In this document: positions 33,654-42,688 of the stretch, in pieces
Layout of the letters: every line of letters starts with the position of its first letter
Numbering within the stretch: the first letter of the stretch is position 1
DNA from: Magnetospirillum sp902729445
GTDB taxonomy: Bacteria > Pseudomonadota > Alphaproteobacteria > Rhodospirillales > Magnetospirillaceae
Direction of reading: 5' to 3'
Length of the DNA: 64,000 bases
NCBI RefSeq assembly: GCF_902729445.1
Contig: NZ_CACVCE010000002.1
Location: 77,580 to 141,579, forward strand
Position numbers and translations under genes: made by a program
The notes under the pieces: model-generated
What the model was told of the DNA's origin: nothing
What the model saw: the letters and a program-made list of their open reading frames with translations, nothing else
The model's database searches: none

Positions 33654-34838
33654 TTACTTTTCGTGGGCCGCGGCCAGTTCGGCCGGCGTCAGCTTGTGGG
33701 TGTAGAAGACCGGGAACTTCCGGACGAACACGACATAGAGAAGAATTTCGGTGGCGATGATGCCGATGGTCACCAGCAATTCCTGCACGCTGGGGAAGTA
33801 GCTCCACCCCGCCCCGGTCTGATAGGCGACCAGGAAGGCATCCAGGCGATAGAGCGCGCCGGCCAGCAGCAAGCAGCAGGCGCCGATCCACAGGCCCTTC
33901 TTGGACGTGCGGTTCTCTTCCTTGGCGAACAGGACGACCGGAGTGGCGAACAGCGCGATCTCGATCCAGAACATCAGGCTGCGGATGCCCGAGGTGAACA
34001 GATCGGCGATGGCGCCGCGCACCACGATGTCGCCGAAGCGGATCACCAGATAGGCGACCATCATGCCCTGGATGATGCGGGCCAGCTTGGCCAGCTGCGG
34101 CATCTCGTGACGCACCGAGCGGTTGAAGGCGCTCGACCCCAGCAGGGCCTCGAACACCACGATGGAAAAGCCCATGGTGATGGCCGACGCCAGGAACAAG
34201 AGCGGCAGGATCGGGGTCTGCCACAGGGGGTGGATCTGATAGCCCATCACCACCAGCAAAGTGCCGAGCGAGCTTTGGTGCATGCTGGGCAGCAGCACGC
34301 CCAGGGCCACGAAGACGAACAGGATCTTTTCCAGCTTCTTCTTCGAGTCCTTGAGACCCAGTTTCGACAGGATGGCCGGCGAGAACTCGATCCACAGCAC
34401 GACGATGTAGGCCATCACGCACAGCGCGACCTCGAACATCACCGAGCCGGAATTCCAGTAGCTGGGCACCAGGATGTGCCAGGCGTTCCACCAGCGGCCC
34501 AGATCGAAGATGATCGAGATACCGCCCAGGGTGTAGCCGAAGGCCGAGGCCAGCAGGGCCGGGCGGACCATCGGGTGGTACTCGCCCTTGTTGAGGACAT
34601 AGCAAAGGATCGCCATGGCATAGCCGCCGCAGGCAAACGCCGTGCCGATGACCACGTCGTAGACGATCCAGATGCCCCACGGATAGCCGTTGTTCAGGTT
34701 GGTGACCGAGCCCAGGCCCAGGACCATTCGCTTGGCCAGGATGACGGCGGCGATCAAGGCCAGGATGGCGCAGATCACCGTGGTCTTGCTGAACAGGCTG
34801 CCACCCAGGGGCTCGTGCTCGTTATGGAATTTCGCCAT
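33654..34838 (-). CDS. hybB: HybB, NrfD-family membrane subunit of hydrogenase
   Basis: A 394-residue membrane protein with about ten helices. It belongs to the NrfD/PsrC type, which binds quinone without haem b. Motifs include NNGYPWGIWIVYDV in an early loop and DLGRWWNAW. It passes electrons from HybA to the quinone pool, making this hydrogenase Hyb-type rather than the cytochrome b-linked Hup/HyaC type. It precedes hybC by 12 nt. Confidence 0.92.
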   Translation of the reverse strand: MAKFHNEHEPLGGSLFSKTTVICAILALIAAVILAKRMVLGLGSVTNLNNGYPWGIWIVYDVVIGTAFACGGYAMAILCYVLNKGEYHPMVRPALLASAFGYTLGGISIIFDLGRWWNAWHILVPSYWNSGSVMFEVALCVMAYIVVLWIEFSPAILSKLGLKDSKKKLEKILFVFVALGVLLPSMHQSSLGTLLVVMGYQIHPLWQTPILPLLFLASAITMGFSIVVFEALLGSSAFNRSVRHEMPQLAKLARIIQGMMVAYLVIRFGDIVVRGAIADLFTSGIRSLMFWIEIALFATPVVLFAKEENRTSKKGLWIGACCLLLAGALYRLDAFLVAYQTGAGWSYFPSVQELLVTIGIIATEILLYVVFVRKFPVFYTHKLTPAELAAAHEK

Positions 34839-34844
34839 GGTGGC

Positions 34845-35822
34845 CTACTCCTCCGGGTGTTCGTCTTCGATGTGGGACGCCCGCTTGGCCGCCCACACCA
34901 GCCCGCCCAGCACCACCGCCGGAGCGATCATGCCCTGGTACAGGCTGTGCTGGATGCCCTCGGATTGCGACGCGAAGGATTGCTCGCGCAGCTCGGGGTA
35001 GCCCAGCTTGGCAAACGACACCGCCGCCATGTGGCGGAACTGGGTGCCGGCCACTTCCTTCTCGCCATAGACATGGTCGAGATACTTGGCGGCCGGCCGT
35101 TCATGGGTGTCGCCCGAACCGATCACCCGGCGCTCGAACACGTTGGCCTCGCCGGCCTTCATGGCCTTGCGGCGGTTGATTTCCTCGGTCAGAGCCGGAA
35201 TGGGGCCGAAGATGGTGGCGCCCGTCGGGCACACCTCGGCGCACATCGGGATCTTGCCCTCGGCCTGGCGATGCTTGCACATCTCGCACTTCTTGATCTG
35301 CGGCGTCGGCGTGTCGAATTCCGACTGCGGCACGCCGAACGGGCACGAGGCCACGCAATAGCGGCAGCCGATGCAGGCGTCGGGATTGTATTCGACGATG
35401 CCGGTCTGCGGATGCTTGGTCATCGCCGTCACCGGGCAGACCGAGACGCAGCTGGGATCGACGCAGTGCATGCACGACTTCTTGATGAAGGCGAAGCCGT
35501 CCTTTTCCTGGTCCTTGGTGGCCGCGGTGCCCTCGGCATAGACCTTGATGACGTTGAAGGTCTTGGGGCCGATGTCCAAAGGCGTGTCCCACAGCGCGTC
35601 GGCGGTGGTGACATCGACGGGAAGGTTGTTGGCCTCCTTGCAGCCGGCGACGCAGGCCTTGCAGCCGACGCACAGGGTCGAGTCGTAGAGAAGGCCCACC
35701 GCCTGCGGCGGCATCACCTTGTTCGGTCGGGCCTGGGCCGGAGCCGACACCACCGCCGCTGTCGCCAGCGCGGCGCCGCCTCCGGCAGCCCCTTTCAGAA
35801 AGCTTCGACGCTTGAGCGACAT
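34845..35822 (-). CDS. hybA: HybA, periplasmic four-cluster ferredoxin subunit
   Basis: A 325-residue protein with a Tat signal RRSFLKGAAGGG and four 4Fe-4S motifs: CVGCKACVAGC, CMHCVDPSCVSVCP, CIGCRYCVASCP and CEMCKHR with CAEVCP. A C-terminal hydrophobic helix (MIAPAVVLGGLVWAAK) anchors it. It links the small subunit to HybB. It lies 4 nt from hybO and 6 nt from hybB. Confidence 0.93.
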   Translation of the reverse strand: MSLKRRSFLKGAAGGGAALATAAVVSAPAQARPNKVMPPQAVGLLYDSTLCVGCKACVAGCKEANNLPVDVTTADALWDTPLDIGPKTFNVIKVYAEGTAATKDQEKDGFAFIKKSCMHCVDPSCVSVCPVTAMTKHPQTGIVEYNPDACIGCRYCVASCPFGVPQSEFDTPTPQIKKCEMCKHRQAEGKIPMCAEVCPTGATIFGPIPALTEEINRRKAMKAGEANVFERRVIGSGDTHERPAAKYLDHVYGEKEVAGTQFRHMAAVSFAKLGYPELREQSFASQSEGIQHSLYQGMIAPAVVLGGLVWAAKRASHIEDEHPEE

Positions 35823-35826
35823 GGGC

Positions 35827-36948
35827 TTACTCGCCGTCCTTGGTTTCCGACTTGCCGAGATTGCCGGCGATCTTCATGCCGGCGCCGACCGCCAGGCCGG
35901 CGACACCCGCCACCAGGGCGGCGGACGCCAGGCTGGCGCCGGTGCCCTGCTCCTCGACGATGCGGGGATAGCCGGTCGGCGGGTTGGTCTTGAGGTCGGC
36001 CAGCGCGTGGATCGGCTTTTCGAAGCCGATATGCTTCTCGGTGCAGCCGATGCAGGGATGGCCGGTGCCGACCGGCCACGAGCCGGTGCCGACGTCGTTG
36101 AACAGGATCGACGGGCAGTTGGCATAGGTTTCCGGGCCCTTGCAGCCCAGCTTGTACAGGCAATAGCCCTTCTTGTGGCCGGGGTCGCCGAATTCCAGCG
36201 CGAAGCGGCCGGCGTCGAAATGGGCGCGGCGTTCGCAATTGTCGTGGATCAGGCGGCCATAGGCGAAGGTCGGGCGGCCCTTGTCGTCGACCGCCGGCAG
36301 CTTGCCGAAGGTCAGGAAGTGGACGACGGTGGCCAGGAAGTTATAGGGGTTGGGCGGGCAGCCCGGGATGGTGACGATGTCCTTGCGGCCCAGCGCTTCC
36401 GCCACGCCGGTCGAGCCGGTCGGGTTGGGCGGCGTCGAGGGCATGCCGCCCCACGACGCGCACGAGCCGATGGCCACCACGGCGGCCGCGTCGGCGGCGC
36501 ATTCCTTGGTCAGCTCATACGAGGTGTGGCCGCCGATCTTGCAATAGATGCCGCCATCCTTCATCGGGATGGCGCCTTCCACCACCAACAGGTACTTGCC
36601 CTTGTTCTTGGCCATGGCGGCCTTGCGGGCGGCCTCGGCCTGGTGGCCGGCGGCGGCGAACACCGTCTCGTGGTAGTCCAGCGAGATGATGTCGAGGATC
36701 AGCTTGTCCAGCGTCGGATGTTCCGAGCGCAGCAGCGATTCGGTGCAGCCGGTGCATTCCTGATGGTGCAGCCAGATCACCGAAGGACGTTCCTTCTTGG
36801 TGATGGCGGCGGCGATCTGCGCATCGGCCCCCTTGGGTAGACCCATGGTGGCGGCCATCGCGGCGCAGAACTTCATGAAGTCGCGGCGCGACACGCCGAA
36901 GCGGGTCTCGATATCGGTTTCGGTTTTCAGGTCGCTGTCGTCGTACAT
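35827..36948 (-). CDS. hybO: [NiFe] hydrogenase small subunit
   Basis: A 373-residue Fe-S subunit with a Tat motif SRRDFMKF near residue 20. The proximal cluster motif ECTGCTES has C65 and C68 with glycine at 67, so the extra cysteines of oxygen-tolerant hydrogenases are missing here. The distal and medial cluster cysteines lie in the GCPPNP and CKGPETYANCP/CIGCTE regions. A C-terminal hydrophobic helix (SLASAALVAGVAGLAVGAG) anchors it in the membrane. The ATG at 36948 has a GGGGAAG site; an upstream extension was rejected. It is the first gene of the operon. Confidence 0.94.
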   Translation of the reverse strand: MYDDSDLKTETDIETRFGVSRRDFMKFCAAMAATMGLPKGADAQIAAAITKKERPSVIWLHHQECTGCTESLLRSEHPTLDKLILDIISLDYHETVFAAAGHQAEAARKAAMAKNKGKYLLVVEGAIPMKDGGIYCKIGGHTSYELTKECAADAAAVVAIGSCASWGGMPSTPPNPTGSTGVAEALGRKDIVTIPGCPPNPYNFLATVVHFLTFGKLPAVDDKGRPTFAYGRLIHDNCERRAHFDAGRFALEFGDPGHKKGYCLYKLGCKGPETYANCPSILFNDVGTGSWPVGTGHPCIGCTEKHIGFEKPIHALADLKTNPPTGYPRIVEEQGTGASLASAALVAGVAGLAVGAGMKIAGNLGKSETKDGE

Positions 36949-37296
36949 CGGTCTTCCCCACCTCTCCAGGGCTCGTCTCGTGTCCTGCGCCGGAAATCCT
37001 TGGAAGCGGACGTCCGGGAATAGCAGGCCATGATTCCGGTTCTCGGTTGCCTGTTTCACCATCCGCAAAAGCCGTGCCAACTCGTTCGGGTGGGTGCGGT
37101 GCAGCAAAAGGGGGCGGGGATTGGCGCGATCCTGCGCGCCGAACGTTGCTGCATTGCGCGTGGCGCATGGCTGGGGCGGCGGGAGGGTGAAAAGAACATT
37201 TCCGACACTGGAAAGAAACTATCCAATTGCGACGGATGGACGGGCGTCGCCGCCGGGTGTAGCCTCGGTTGCATCACGCTTGCGGGAGGGGGAATC
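36949..37296. other. Divergent intergenic region upstream of hybO and the EF-hand protein
   Basis: 348 bp with no convincing gene. It contains the sigma-54 site above; the stretch 37100-37180 is GC-rich with imperfect inverted repeats (around GCGCGATCCTGCGCGC) that might be activator or IHF-related sites, but nothing is clear. The plus strand leads to the ribosome binding site GGGAGGGGG before 37297. Confidence 0.6.
37065..37079 (-). promoter_or_regulatory. Sigma-54 promoter for the hydrogenase operon
   Basis: On the minus strand TGGCACG (37079-37073), 4 nt, then TTGC (37068-37065) matches the RpoN consensus TGGCACG-N4-TTGC perfectly. Transcription would start near 37053, giving a leader of about 105 nt before hybO. 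Hydrogenase operons of several alphaproteobacteria use RpoN with HupR/HoxA. The activator site was not identified. Confidence 0.82.
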
Positions 37297-39453
37297 ATGA
37301 CCAGCGCGACATCGTCCCATACCTGGCGATTTTTCCGGGCCGGCGGCTTCGATCAGGTCCGCATCGACAGCGGCGCCGACCTCTTGGCCCTGGACGGGCT
37401 GGATCAGAAATTGTGGGTGGCGCTGGCCTGTCCGGCCGCCGGGATCGAGTTCGATGCCAAGGCGCTGGCGATCCTGGACAGCGACAAGGACGGCCGCATC
37501 CGCGCCGCCGAGATCCTGGACGCCGTGGCCTGGCTGAAGTCGGTGCTGAAGGACCCGGAAGAACTGGTCCGCCCCGGCGACGAACTGGCGCTGGCCGCCA
37601 TCGACGAGGCCTCGCCCGAGGGGGCGCGGGTACTGGCCTCGGCCCGGCGCATCCTGTCGAACCTGGGCAAGGGCGGGGCCGACACCATCGCCCTGGCCGA
37701 CACCCAGGATACCGGCCGCATCTTCGCCCAGACCCAGTTCAACGGCGACGGCGTGGTCCCGCCCGAGGCGGCCGAGGATGCCGAGGCCAAGGCCTTGATC
37801 GCCGACATCGTCGCCTGCCTGGGCGGCGTGCCCGACCGCTCGGGGGCGATCGGCATCGACCAGCCGATGGTCGATGCCTTCTATGGCGAGATCGAATCCC
37901 TGGCGACCTGGCTGGACCAAGGCGGCGCCGCCGCCCTGGCCGGGCTGGGCGACGACAGCGCCGCCGCCGGCGAGGCGTTGGAAGCGGTGCGCGACAAGAT
38001 CGACGGCTTCTTCCTGCGCTGCAATCTGGCCGCCTATAGCGACGGAGCCGCCCAGGCGGTCAATCCGGCGGCCGAGACCTTCGTGCCGCTGACCGGCTTG
38101 AACACGGCTGACGCCGTCGCCCTGCTGGCCCCCTTGCCGCTGGCCGCCTTGGCGGCGGGGGCGGCGTTGCCGCTGGGCGAAGGCCTGAACCCGGCCTGGG
38201 CCGGTGCGGTGCGCAGCTTCGCCGATCGGGTGGTGGTGCCGCTTCTGGGGGCGCGCACCCACCTGACCGAGGCCGAATGGACCGACATCAAGGAGCGCTT
38301 CGCCGACCATGCCGCCTGGCGGGCGGCCAAGCCGGCGACCCGGGTCGAGCCATTGGGCAACGCCCGGGTGCTGGCCCTGAAGGGCGGCGTCGGCAAGGAC
38401 GTGCTGGAATCGCTGATCGCCCAGGACAAGGCCCTGGAGGCCGAGGCCGCTGCCATCGACGCCGTCGAGAAACTGGTGGTCTTAAGGCTGCACCTTTACC
38501 GGCTGGTCAACAATTTCGTCAGCTTCCGCGATTTCTATACCCGCAAGCGCAAGGCGATCTTCCAGGCCGGCACCTTGTTCCTGGACAGCCGCTCGGCCGA
38601 ACTGTGCGTCCGCGTCGATGACGTCACCCGCCACGCCGCACTGGCGACGCTGAGCCGGATCTATCTGGTCTATTGCGAGTGCCAGCGTCGCGGCACCAAC
38701 GAGAAGATGACGGTGATGGCCGGCTTCACCTCGGGCGAGTCGGACCAGTTGATGGTCGGGCGCAACGGCGTGTTCTACGACCGCAAGGGTCATGACTGGG
38801 ACGCCACCATCGTCCGCATCGTCGAACACCCCATCAGCATGCGGCAGGCCTTCTGGTCGCCCTATAAGCAATTGGGCCGCTTCGTCGGCGCGCAGGTCGA
38901 GAAGATGGCCGCCGCCCGGGCCCGGGCGTCCGAGGCGCAGATGCAGGCCCAGGCCATCGGCGCGGCGGCGTCGGGCAAGGCCCCGCCGCCCAAGCCGGCC
39001 GAGGCGCCGTTCGATGTCGGCCGCTTCGCCGGCATCTTTGCCGCCATCGGTCTGGCGGTCGGCGCCATCGGCACCGCCATCGCCTCGGTGATCACCGGCT
39101 TCTTGCGCCTGCCGTGGTGGCAGATGCCGCTGGCCCTGTTCGGCCTGGTGCTGATCGTTTCCGGCCCCAGCATGGTGATCGCCTATATGAAGCTGCGGCA
39201 GCGCAGCCTGGCTCCGATTCTGGATGCCACCGGCTGGGCGGTCAACGCGCGCGCCACCATCAACATCCCGTTCGGCGGATCCCTGACCCAGGTCGCCCAC
39301 CTGCCGGCCGGGGCCGAGCGCTCGCTGGCCGACCCCTTCGCCGAACGGCGCCGTCCGTGGGGGCTTTACCTTTTGCTGACCCTGGGGGCGGCCGCGGCGG
39401 CCTTCGCCTTGTGGAAGCTGGGTTTGCCCGCCAGCCTGTGGCCACGAGGTTAA
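37297..39453 (+). CDS. EF-hand-containing membrane protein of unknown function
   Basis: A 718-residue protein I cannot assign to a characterised family. It has one canonical EF-hand loop, D61-x-D63-x-D65-G-x-I-x-x-x-E72. A long soluble, mostly Ala/Leu/Asp-rich region follows. Near the C-terminus three hydrophobic helices appear (about residues 580-605, 615-640 and 695-715). It is read divergently from the hydrogenase operon and is not obviously linked to it. The ATG at 37297 follows a GGGAGGGGGA site; the frame is open upstream, but that part is non-coding in character. A calcium-responsive membrane role is only a guess from the single EF-hand. Confidence 0.75.
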   Translation: MTSATSSHTWRFFRAGGFDQVRIDSGADLLALDGLDQKLWVALACPAAGIEFDAKALAILDSDKDGRIRAAEILDAVAWLKSVLKDPEELVRPGDELALAAIDEASPEGARVLASARRILSNLGKGGADTIALADTQDTGRIFAQTQFNGDGVVPPEAAEDAEAKALIADIVACLGGVPDRSGAIGIDQPMVDAFYGEIESLATWLDQGGAAALAGLGDDSAAAGEALEAVRDKIDGFFLRCNLAAYSDGAAQAVNPAAETFVPLTGLNTADAVALLAPLPLAALAAGAALPLGEGLNPAWAGAVRSFADRVVVPLLGARTHLTEAEWTDIKERFADHAAWRAAKPATRVEPLGNARVLALKGGVGKDVLESLIAQDKALEAEAAAIDAVEKLVVLRLHLYRLVNNFVSFRDFYTRKRKAIFQAGTLFLDSRSAELCVRVDDVTRHAALATLSRIYLVYCECQRRGTNEKMTVMAGFTSGESDQLMVGRNGVFYDRKGHDWDATIVRIVEHPISMRQAFWSPYKQLGRFVGAQVEKMAAARARASEAQMQAQAIGAAASGKAPPPKPAEAPFDVGRFAGIFAAIGLAVGAIGTAIASVITGFLRLPWWQMPLALFGLVLIVSGPSMVIAYMKLRQRSLAPILDATGWAVNARATINIPFGGSLTQVAHLPAGAERSLADPFAERRRPWGLYLLLTLGAAAAAFALWKLGLPASLWPRG

Positions 39454-39565
39454 TACCTGTCCAAAGGGAAGCCCATACGTCCAATATCTGGAGTTTAGTG
39501 TCCCAAATTGTTTATCCTGTCCAGGTTAGGCGATTGGCTGTTGGGGCGGCCGCAGGAGTTCATGG

Positions 39566-40825
39566 ATGGGTTTGGAAACCGTCGCCGTCGATCTGTGGAT
39601 CGCGGCCGGGACTGTGGTGTCGGCCTTTTGGGCCGGCCTTCACCGGGGTAGGAAGGGTCGCGGCGGGCGCCGTCAACAAGACGTCGAACGTCTTCACGTT
39701 GAAGCCGAATTGCGTGCCAATGCCGCCCGCTTGCGGATGATGCTGGAAACCACCGCCGAGGGGGTGATCGGCATCGACGACGAGGCCCGGGTGATGTTCG
39801 CCAACCGCGCCGCCGCGCAGATCCTGGGTTGGTCGCAATCGGCCGAGTTGATGGGACGGCCGGCCGGCGACGTACTGGGGCACCGGTTAAGCGACGGCTC
39901 GCCCTGCCACGGCGATGTGTGCGCCATCCAACGCACCCTGGTCGACAGCGAGACCCGCCGCGTTTCCAACGAAACCTTCCGCAACGCCTCGGGCCGGCCG
40001 ATCGCGGTGGAGTATGTCAGCTCGCCCCTGGTGGTCGAGGGCATCACCATCGGCGCCGTCGTCGCCTTCCACGACATCAGCGACCGCAAACGCCTGGAAG
40101 AGGATTTGCGCCGGTCCCATGCCGAACTGGAGCAGTTCGCCTATGTCACCAGCCACGATCTGCGCCAGCCCTTGCGCATGGTCTCGTCCTATCTGGCGCT
40201 GATCAGGAAGCGCCTGGACGACCGGTTGGGCGACGACGAACGGGAATTCATCGGCTATGCCGTCGATGGCGCCAAGCGCATGGACGCGCTGATCCTGGAC
40301 CTGCTGGACTATTCGCGCGTCGGCCACGACCAGTCGCGCGACACGGTGGCGTTGGCCGAGGTGATCGAGGACGTGCGCCACAATCTGTCGGTCACCCTGG
40401 CCGATTGCGGCGGCCGGTTGAATGTCGCGGCCGATCTTCCGGAAGTCGACGGCAACCGGATGGAACTGATGCGGCTGTTCCAGAATTTGATCGGCAACGC
40501 CTTGAAATACCGCCACCCCGAGCGCGCCCCCGAGGTGGCGGTCGGTTGGCGCGACGATGGCCAGGAATGGGTGGTGTGGGTGCAAGACAATGGCGTCGGT
40601 ATCGCGACCTGCGACCACGAGCGGGCCTTTCGCATCTTCCAGCGGCTGGCGGCAAGCCGCCAGGTCGAGGGGACCGGCATCGGCCTGGCCATCTGCAGGA
40701 AGATCGTCGATCATCATGACGGGCGCATCTGGATCGAGTCCGAGATGGACCAAGGTACGCGCATGCTGGTAGCCTTCCCCAAGCATGGCCTGCGCCGGTC
40801 CCCGGTCGCTGCCCTGAGCGCCTGA
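39566..40825 (+). CDS. PAS-domain sensor histidine kinase
   Basis: A 419-residue kinase with an N-terminal hydrophobic segment (about residues 5-23), a PAS domain (about 55-170, EGVIGIDDEARVMFANRAA), a HisKA domain with phospho-acceptor H197 in VTSHDLRQP, and an HATPase domain with N-box NLIGNALKYR and G-boxes DNGVGI and GTGIGLAI. The H-box SHDLRQPL is of the type found in phytochrome-like and PAS-only kinases. No response regulator lies beside it; the signal is unknown. The ATG at 39566 has a GCAGGAG site upstream. Confidence 0.88.
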   Translation: MGLETVAVDLWIAAGTVVSAFWAGLHRGRKGRGGRRQQDVERLHVEAELRANAARLRMMLETTAEGVIGIDDEARVMFANRAAAQILGWSQSAELMGRPAGDVLGHRLSDGSPCHGDVCAIQRTLVDSETRRVSNETFRNASGRPIAVEYVSSPLVVEGITIGAVVAFHDISDRKRLEEDLRRSHAELEQFAYVTSHDLRQPLRMVSSYLALIRKRLDDRLGDDEREFIGYAVDGAKRMDALILDLLDYSRVGHDQSRDTVALAEVIEDVRHNLSVTLADCGGRLNVAADLPEVDGNRMELMRLFQNLIGNALKYRHPERAPEVAVGWRDDGQEWVVWVQDNGVGIATCDHERAFRIFQRLAASRQVEGTGIGLAICRKIVDHHDGRIWIESEMDQGTRMLVAFPKHGLRRSPVAALSA

Positions 40826-40909
40826 TGCAGGGCGGGGGTTGATCTGGGGGCGCGGGCCTTGTAAACCGCATGACCACTGACGGTCACGCCCGCGCGCCCT
40901 GACGAGTTG

Positions 40910-42439
40910 ATGAGCACATCCGACGATCCCCGCGACCGCTTCAAGCGCCCATTGGACAGAACGGCCCGGAACCTGCCTGCCAGGGTTCCGGTGTCGGCGC
41001 CTGAACCGGCCAAGGACGACCACGGCCAACCGGGCGGTCTGGCCCGCCTGCTGGGCGCGGTGGCCAAGATGCTGCAACCCAAGCCGGCCGACGGGCCGCA
41101 GGCGCTTCACCCCATCGAGCCGGCGGTCGAGCCGCCGGTCTATACCGTGCTGGTGGCGGCGATGGTGGGCGACAGCGCCGACGGCGCCGCCTCGCAGGCC
41201 TTGTTCAAGATGCTGGAAGCCCGCCCGGCGCTGAAGGTCAAGCCGCTGCCCCGGCCGTTCCAATTGGACAGCCTGGACGATCCGGTCCAGGTCGCCGGCC
41301 TGGTCACCAACGCCCGCCATGCGGTGGCCGACGAGGGCGCCGACCTGCTGGTGTGGGGCGAGGTGTTGAAGGAAGGCTATCGCCTGCGGCTGGTGGGCGC
41401 CAACCTGCCCGACGAGGAAAAGGCCGGGGCATTCGGCCCGACCACCCGCATCGACCTGCCGATGAATCTGGGCGAGCCGCAATCGAATCTGTTGTACGCC
41501 GCCTGCCTGGCCGCCGCCGACCCGGCGACCGAGGTTCAGCGCGCCGCCATCCGCCGCTTGCTGCCGCCGGCCGTCACAGTGCTGGAGCCTTTGGCCGCCA
41601 AGCCGCCGGTGGCCCTGGCCATGAACCAGCAGCGCACCGTGCAATTGGTGTTCGGCCATTTGTGCGCTGCGTGCGCCCAGGTGGTGCCGCCCTCGCAATC
41701 GGGCGAATGGTTCAAGAAATCGGTCGATGCCTATCGTGCGGCCGAAAAGCGCCTGGCCCGCACCGATCCCGGTTGGGAAGCCGGCCTGATCAACAAGCAT
41801 CTGGCCGCGGTGCTGACCACCTGGGCGGAAAAGTCGAAGGAAGACGCCCGCGCCCATCTGGAAGAGGCGGTCAAGCATTGGCGCGTCGCCTCGGAAAGCT
41901 TGAACCGGGCCACCATGCCGCAGGAATGGGCGGCGGTGCAGACCCGGATGGGGGTGGCGCTTTACCGCCTGGACCTGTTGACCGGCGACAGCGATCTGTT
42001 GCGCGAAGCCCTGAACGTCCTGCAGGCCGCCTTGCAGGTGCATACCCGCCACGAGGCGCCGCAGCGCTGGTCCGATGTCATGAACACCATCGCCCAGGTG
42101 CTCGAGGTCTATGGCGACCAGATGAAGAATCCCGACGTGCTGAAGCGGGCGGTCGATACCTGCCACACCGTCCTGGAGGTCCGCACCCGCGAGCGCACGC
42201 CGCTGGCCTGGGCCTCGACCGCCAACACCCTGGGATCGGCCTTGTTCCTGCTGGACCGCCATGGCGGCGGCGGCACCCATCTGGCCGAGGCGGAAGTGGT
42301 GCTGGCCGGCGCGCTGGAGGTGTTTCAGGCCTATGGCGCCAAGGGCCCGGCCCAGGTGGCCGCCCGCAACCTGGCCCATGTCCGCAAGCTGGCCGAAGAC
42401 CGCAAAAGCCGCGCCGTCATCGATCCGGGGTGGAAATAG
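40910..42439 (+). CDS. Hypothetical cytoplasmic protein with TPR-like helices
   Basis: A 509-residue protein with a Pro/Lys-rich disordered N-terminus (residues 1-75), a middle domain (about 75-200) containing LLVWGEVL, and a C-terminal half of Ala/Leu-rich helical repeats with tetratricopeptide-like spacing (residues about 230-490). No catalytic motif is recognised; the nearby CAAC sequence lacks the histidine of a haem site. It begins with ATG at 40910, three nt after an in-frame TTG, 84 nt after the kinase gene, and may be co-transcribed with it. Confidence 0.65.
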   Translation: MSTSDDPRDRFKRPLDRTARNLPARVPVSAPEPAKDDHGQPGGLARLLGAVAKMLQPKPADGPQALHPIEPAVEPPVYTVLVAAMVGDSADGAASQALFKMLEARPALKVKPLPRPFQLDSLDDPVQVAGLVTNARHAVADEGADLLVWGEVLKEGYRLRLVGANLPDEEKAGAFGPTTRIDLPMNLGEPQSNLLYAACLAAADPATEVQRAAIRRLLPPAVTVLEPLAAKPPVALAMNQQRTVQLVFGHLCAACAQVVPPSQSGEWFKKSVDAYRAAEKRLARTDPGWEAGLINKHLAAVLTTWAEKSKEDARAHLEEAVKHWRVASESLNRATMPQEWAAVQTRMGVALYRLDLLTGDSDLLREALNVLQAALQVHTRHEAPQRWSDVMNTIAQVLEVYGDQMKNPDVLKRAVDTCHTVLEVRTRERTPLAWASTANTLGSALFLLDRHGGGGTHLAEAEVVLAGALEVFQAYGAKGPAQVAARNLAHVRKLAEDRKSRAVIDPGWK

Positions 42440-42444
42440 GTGTT

Positions 42445-42683
42445 CGGGAAAAAGTCCTTCGCTTCGCTCAGTGTACTTTTTCCCGTTGATTAGTAAGGAG
42501 AAAAATAGGCTTGGGGCGGCCCTGCGCCTATTTTTCGCGTATTGTGGCCGCCATGAGGCGAGCCGTGCTCGCCTCATGGCGGGAAAACGGACAAAACCCG
42601 CGCGGAAAGCTTGCTTGAGCACGGGTTTGCCCAACAAAATCGGGGGAAAGTACACCGAGGCGAAGCCGAGGGACTTTTCCCCG
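42445..42683. mobile_element. MITE-like palindromic element with inverted terminal hairpins
   Basis: About 240 bp. The left end (42445-42485) and right end (42641-42683) are imperfect inverted copies of each other, each itself a hairpin of the type CGGGAAAAAGT...ACTTTTTCCCG. Between them lie a 10-bp stem (42501-42510 with 42526-42535) and a perfect 15-bp stem with 5-nt loop (42548-42562 with 42568-42582), plus a smaller AACCCG/CGGGTT pair. No gene is inside. It abuts the stop codon of the exonuclease gene. It resembles non-autonomous miniature transposable elements or a complex BIME. No target-site duplication was established. Confidence 0.65.
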
Positions 42684-42688
42684 GGCGC

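Noticed and set aside
31407..35993. Very long open frame (over 1500 codons) on the plus strand antisense to the hydrogenase genes
   Set aside because: It mirrors hybD, hybC, hybB and hybA on the other strand, has a His/Gly/Gln-rich nonsense composition caused by high GC, and matches no domain.
41641..41700. CAAC near LCAACAQ in the hypothetical protein as a haem c site
   Set aside because: The motif lacks the histidine of CxxCH and the protein has no export signal.
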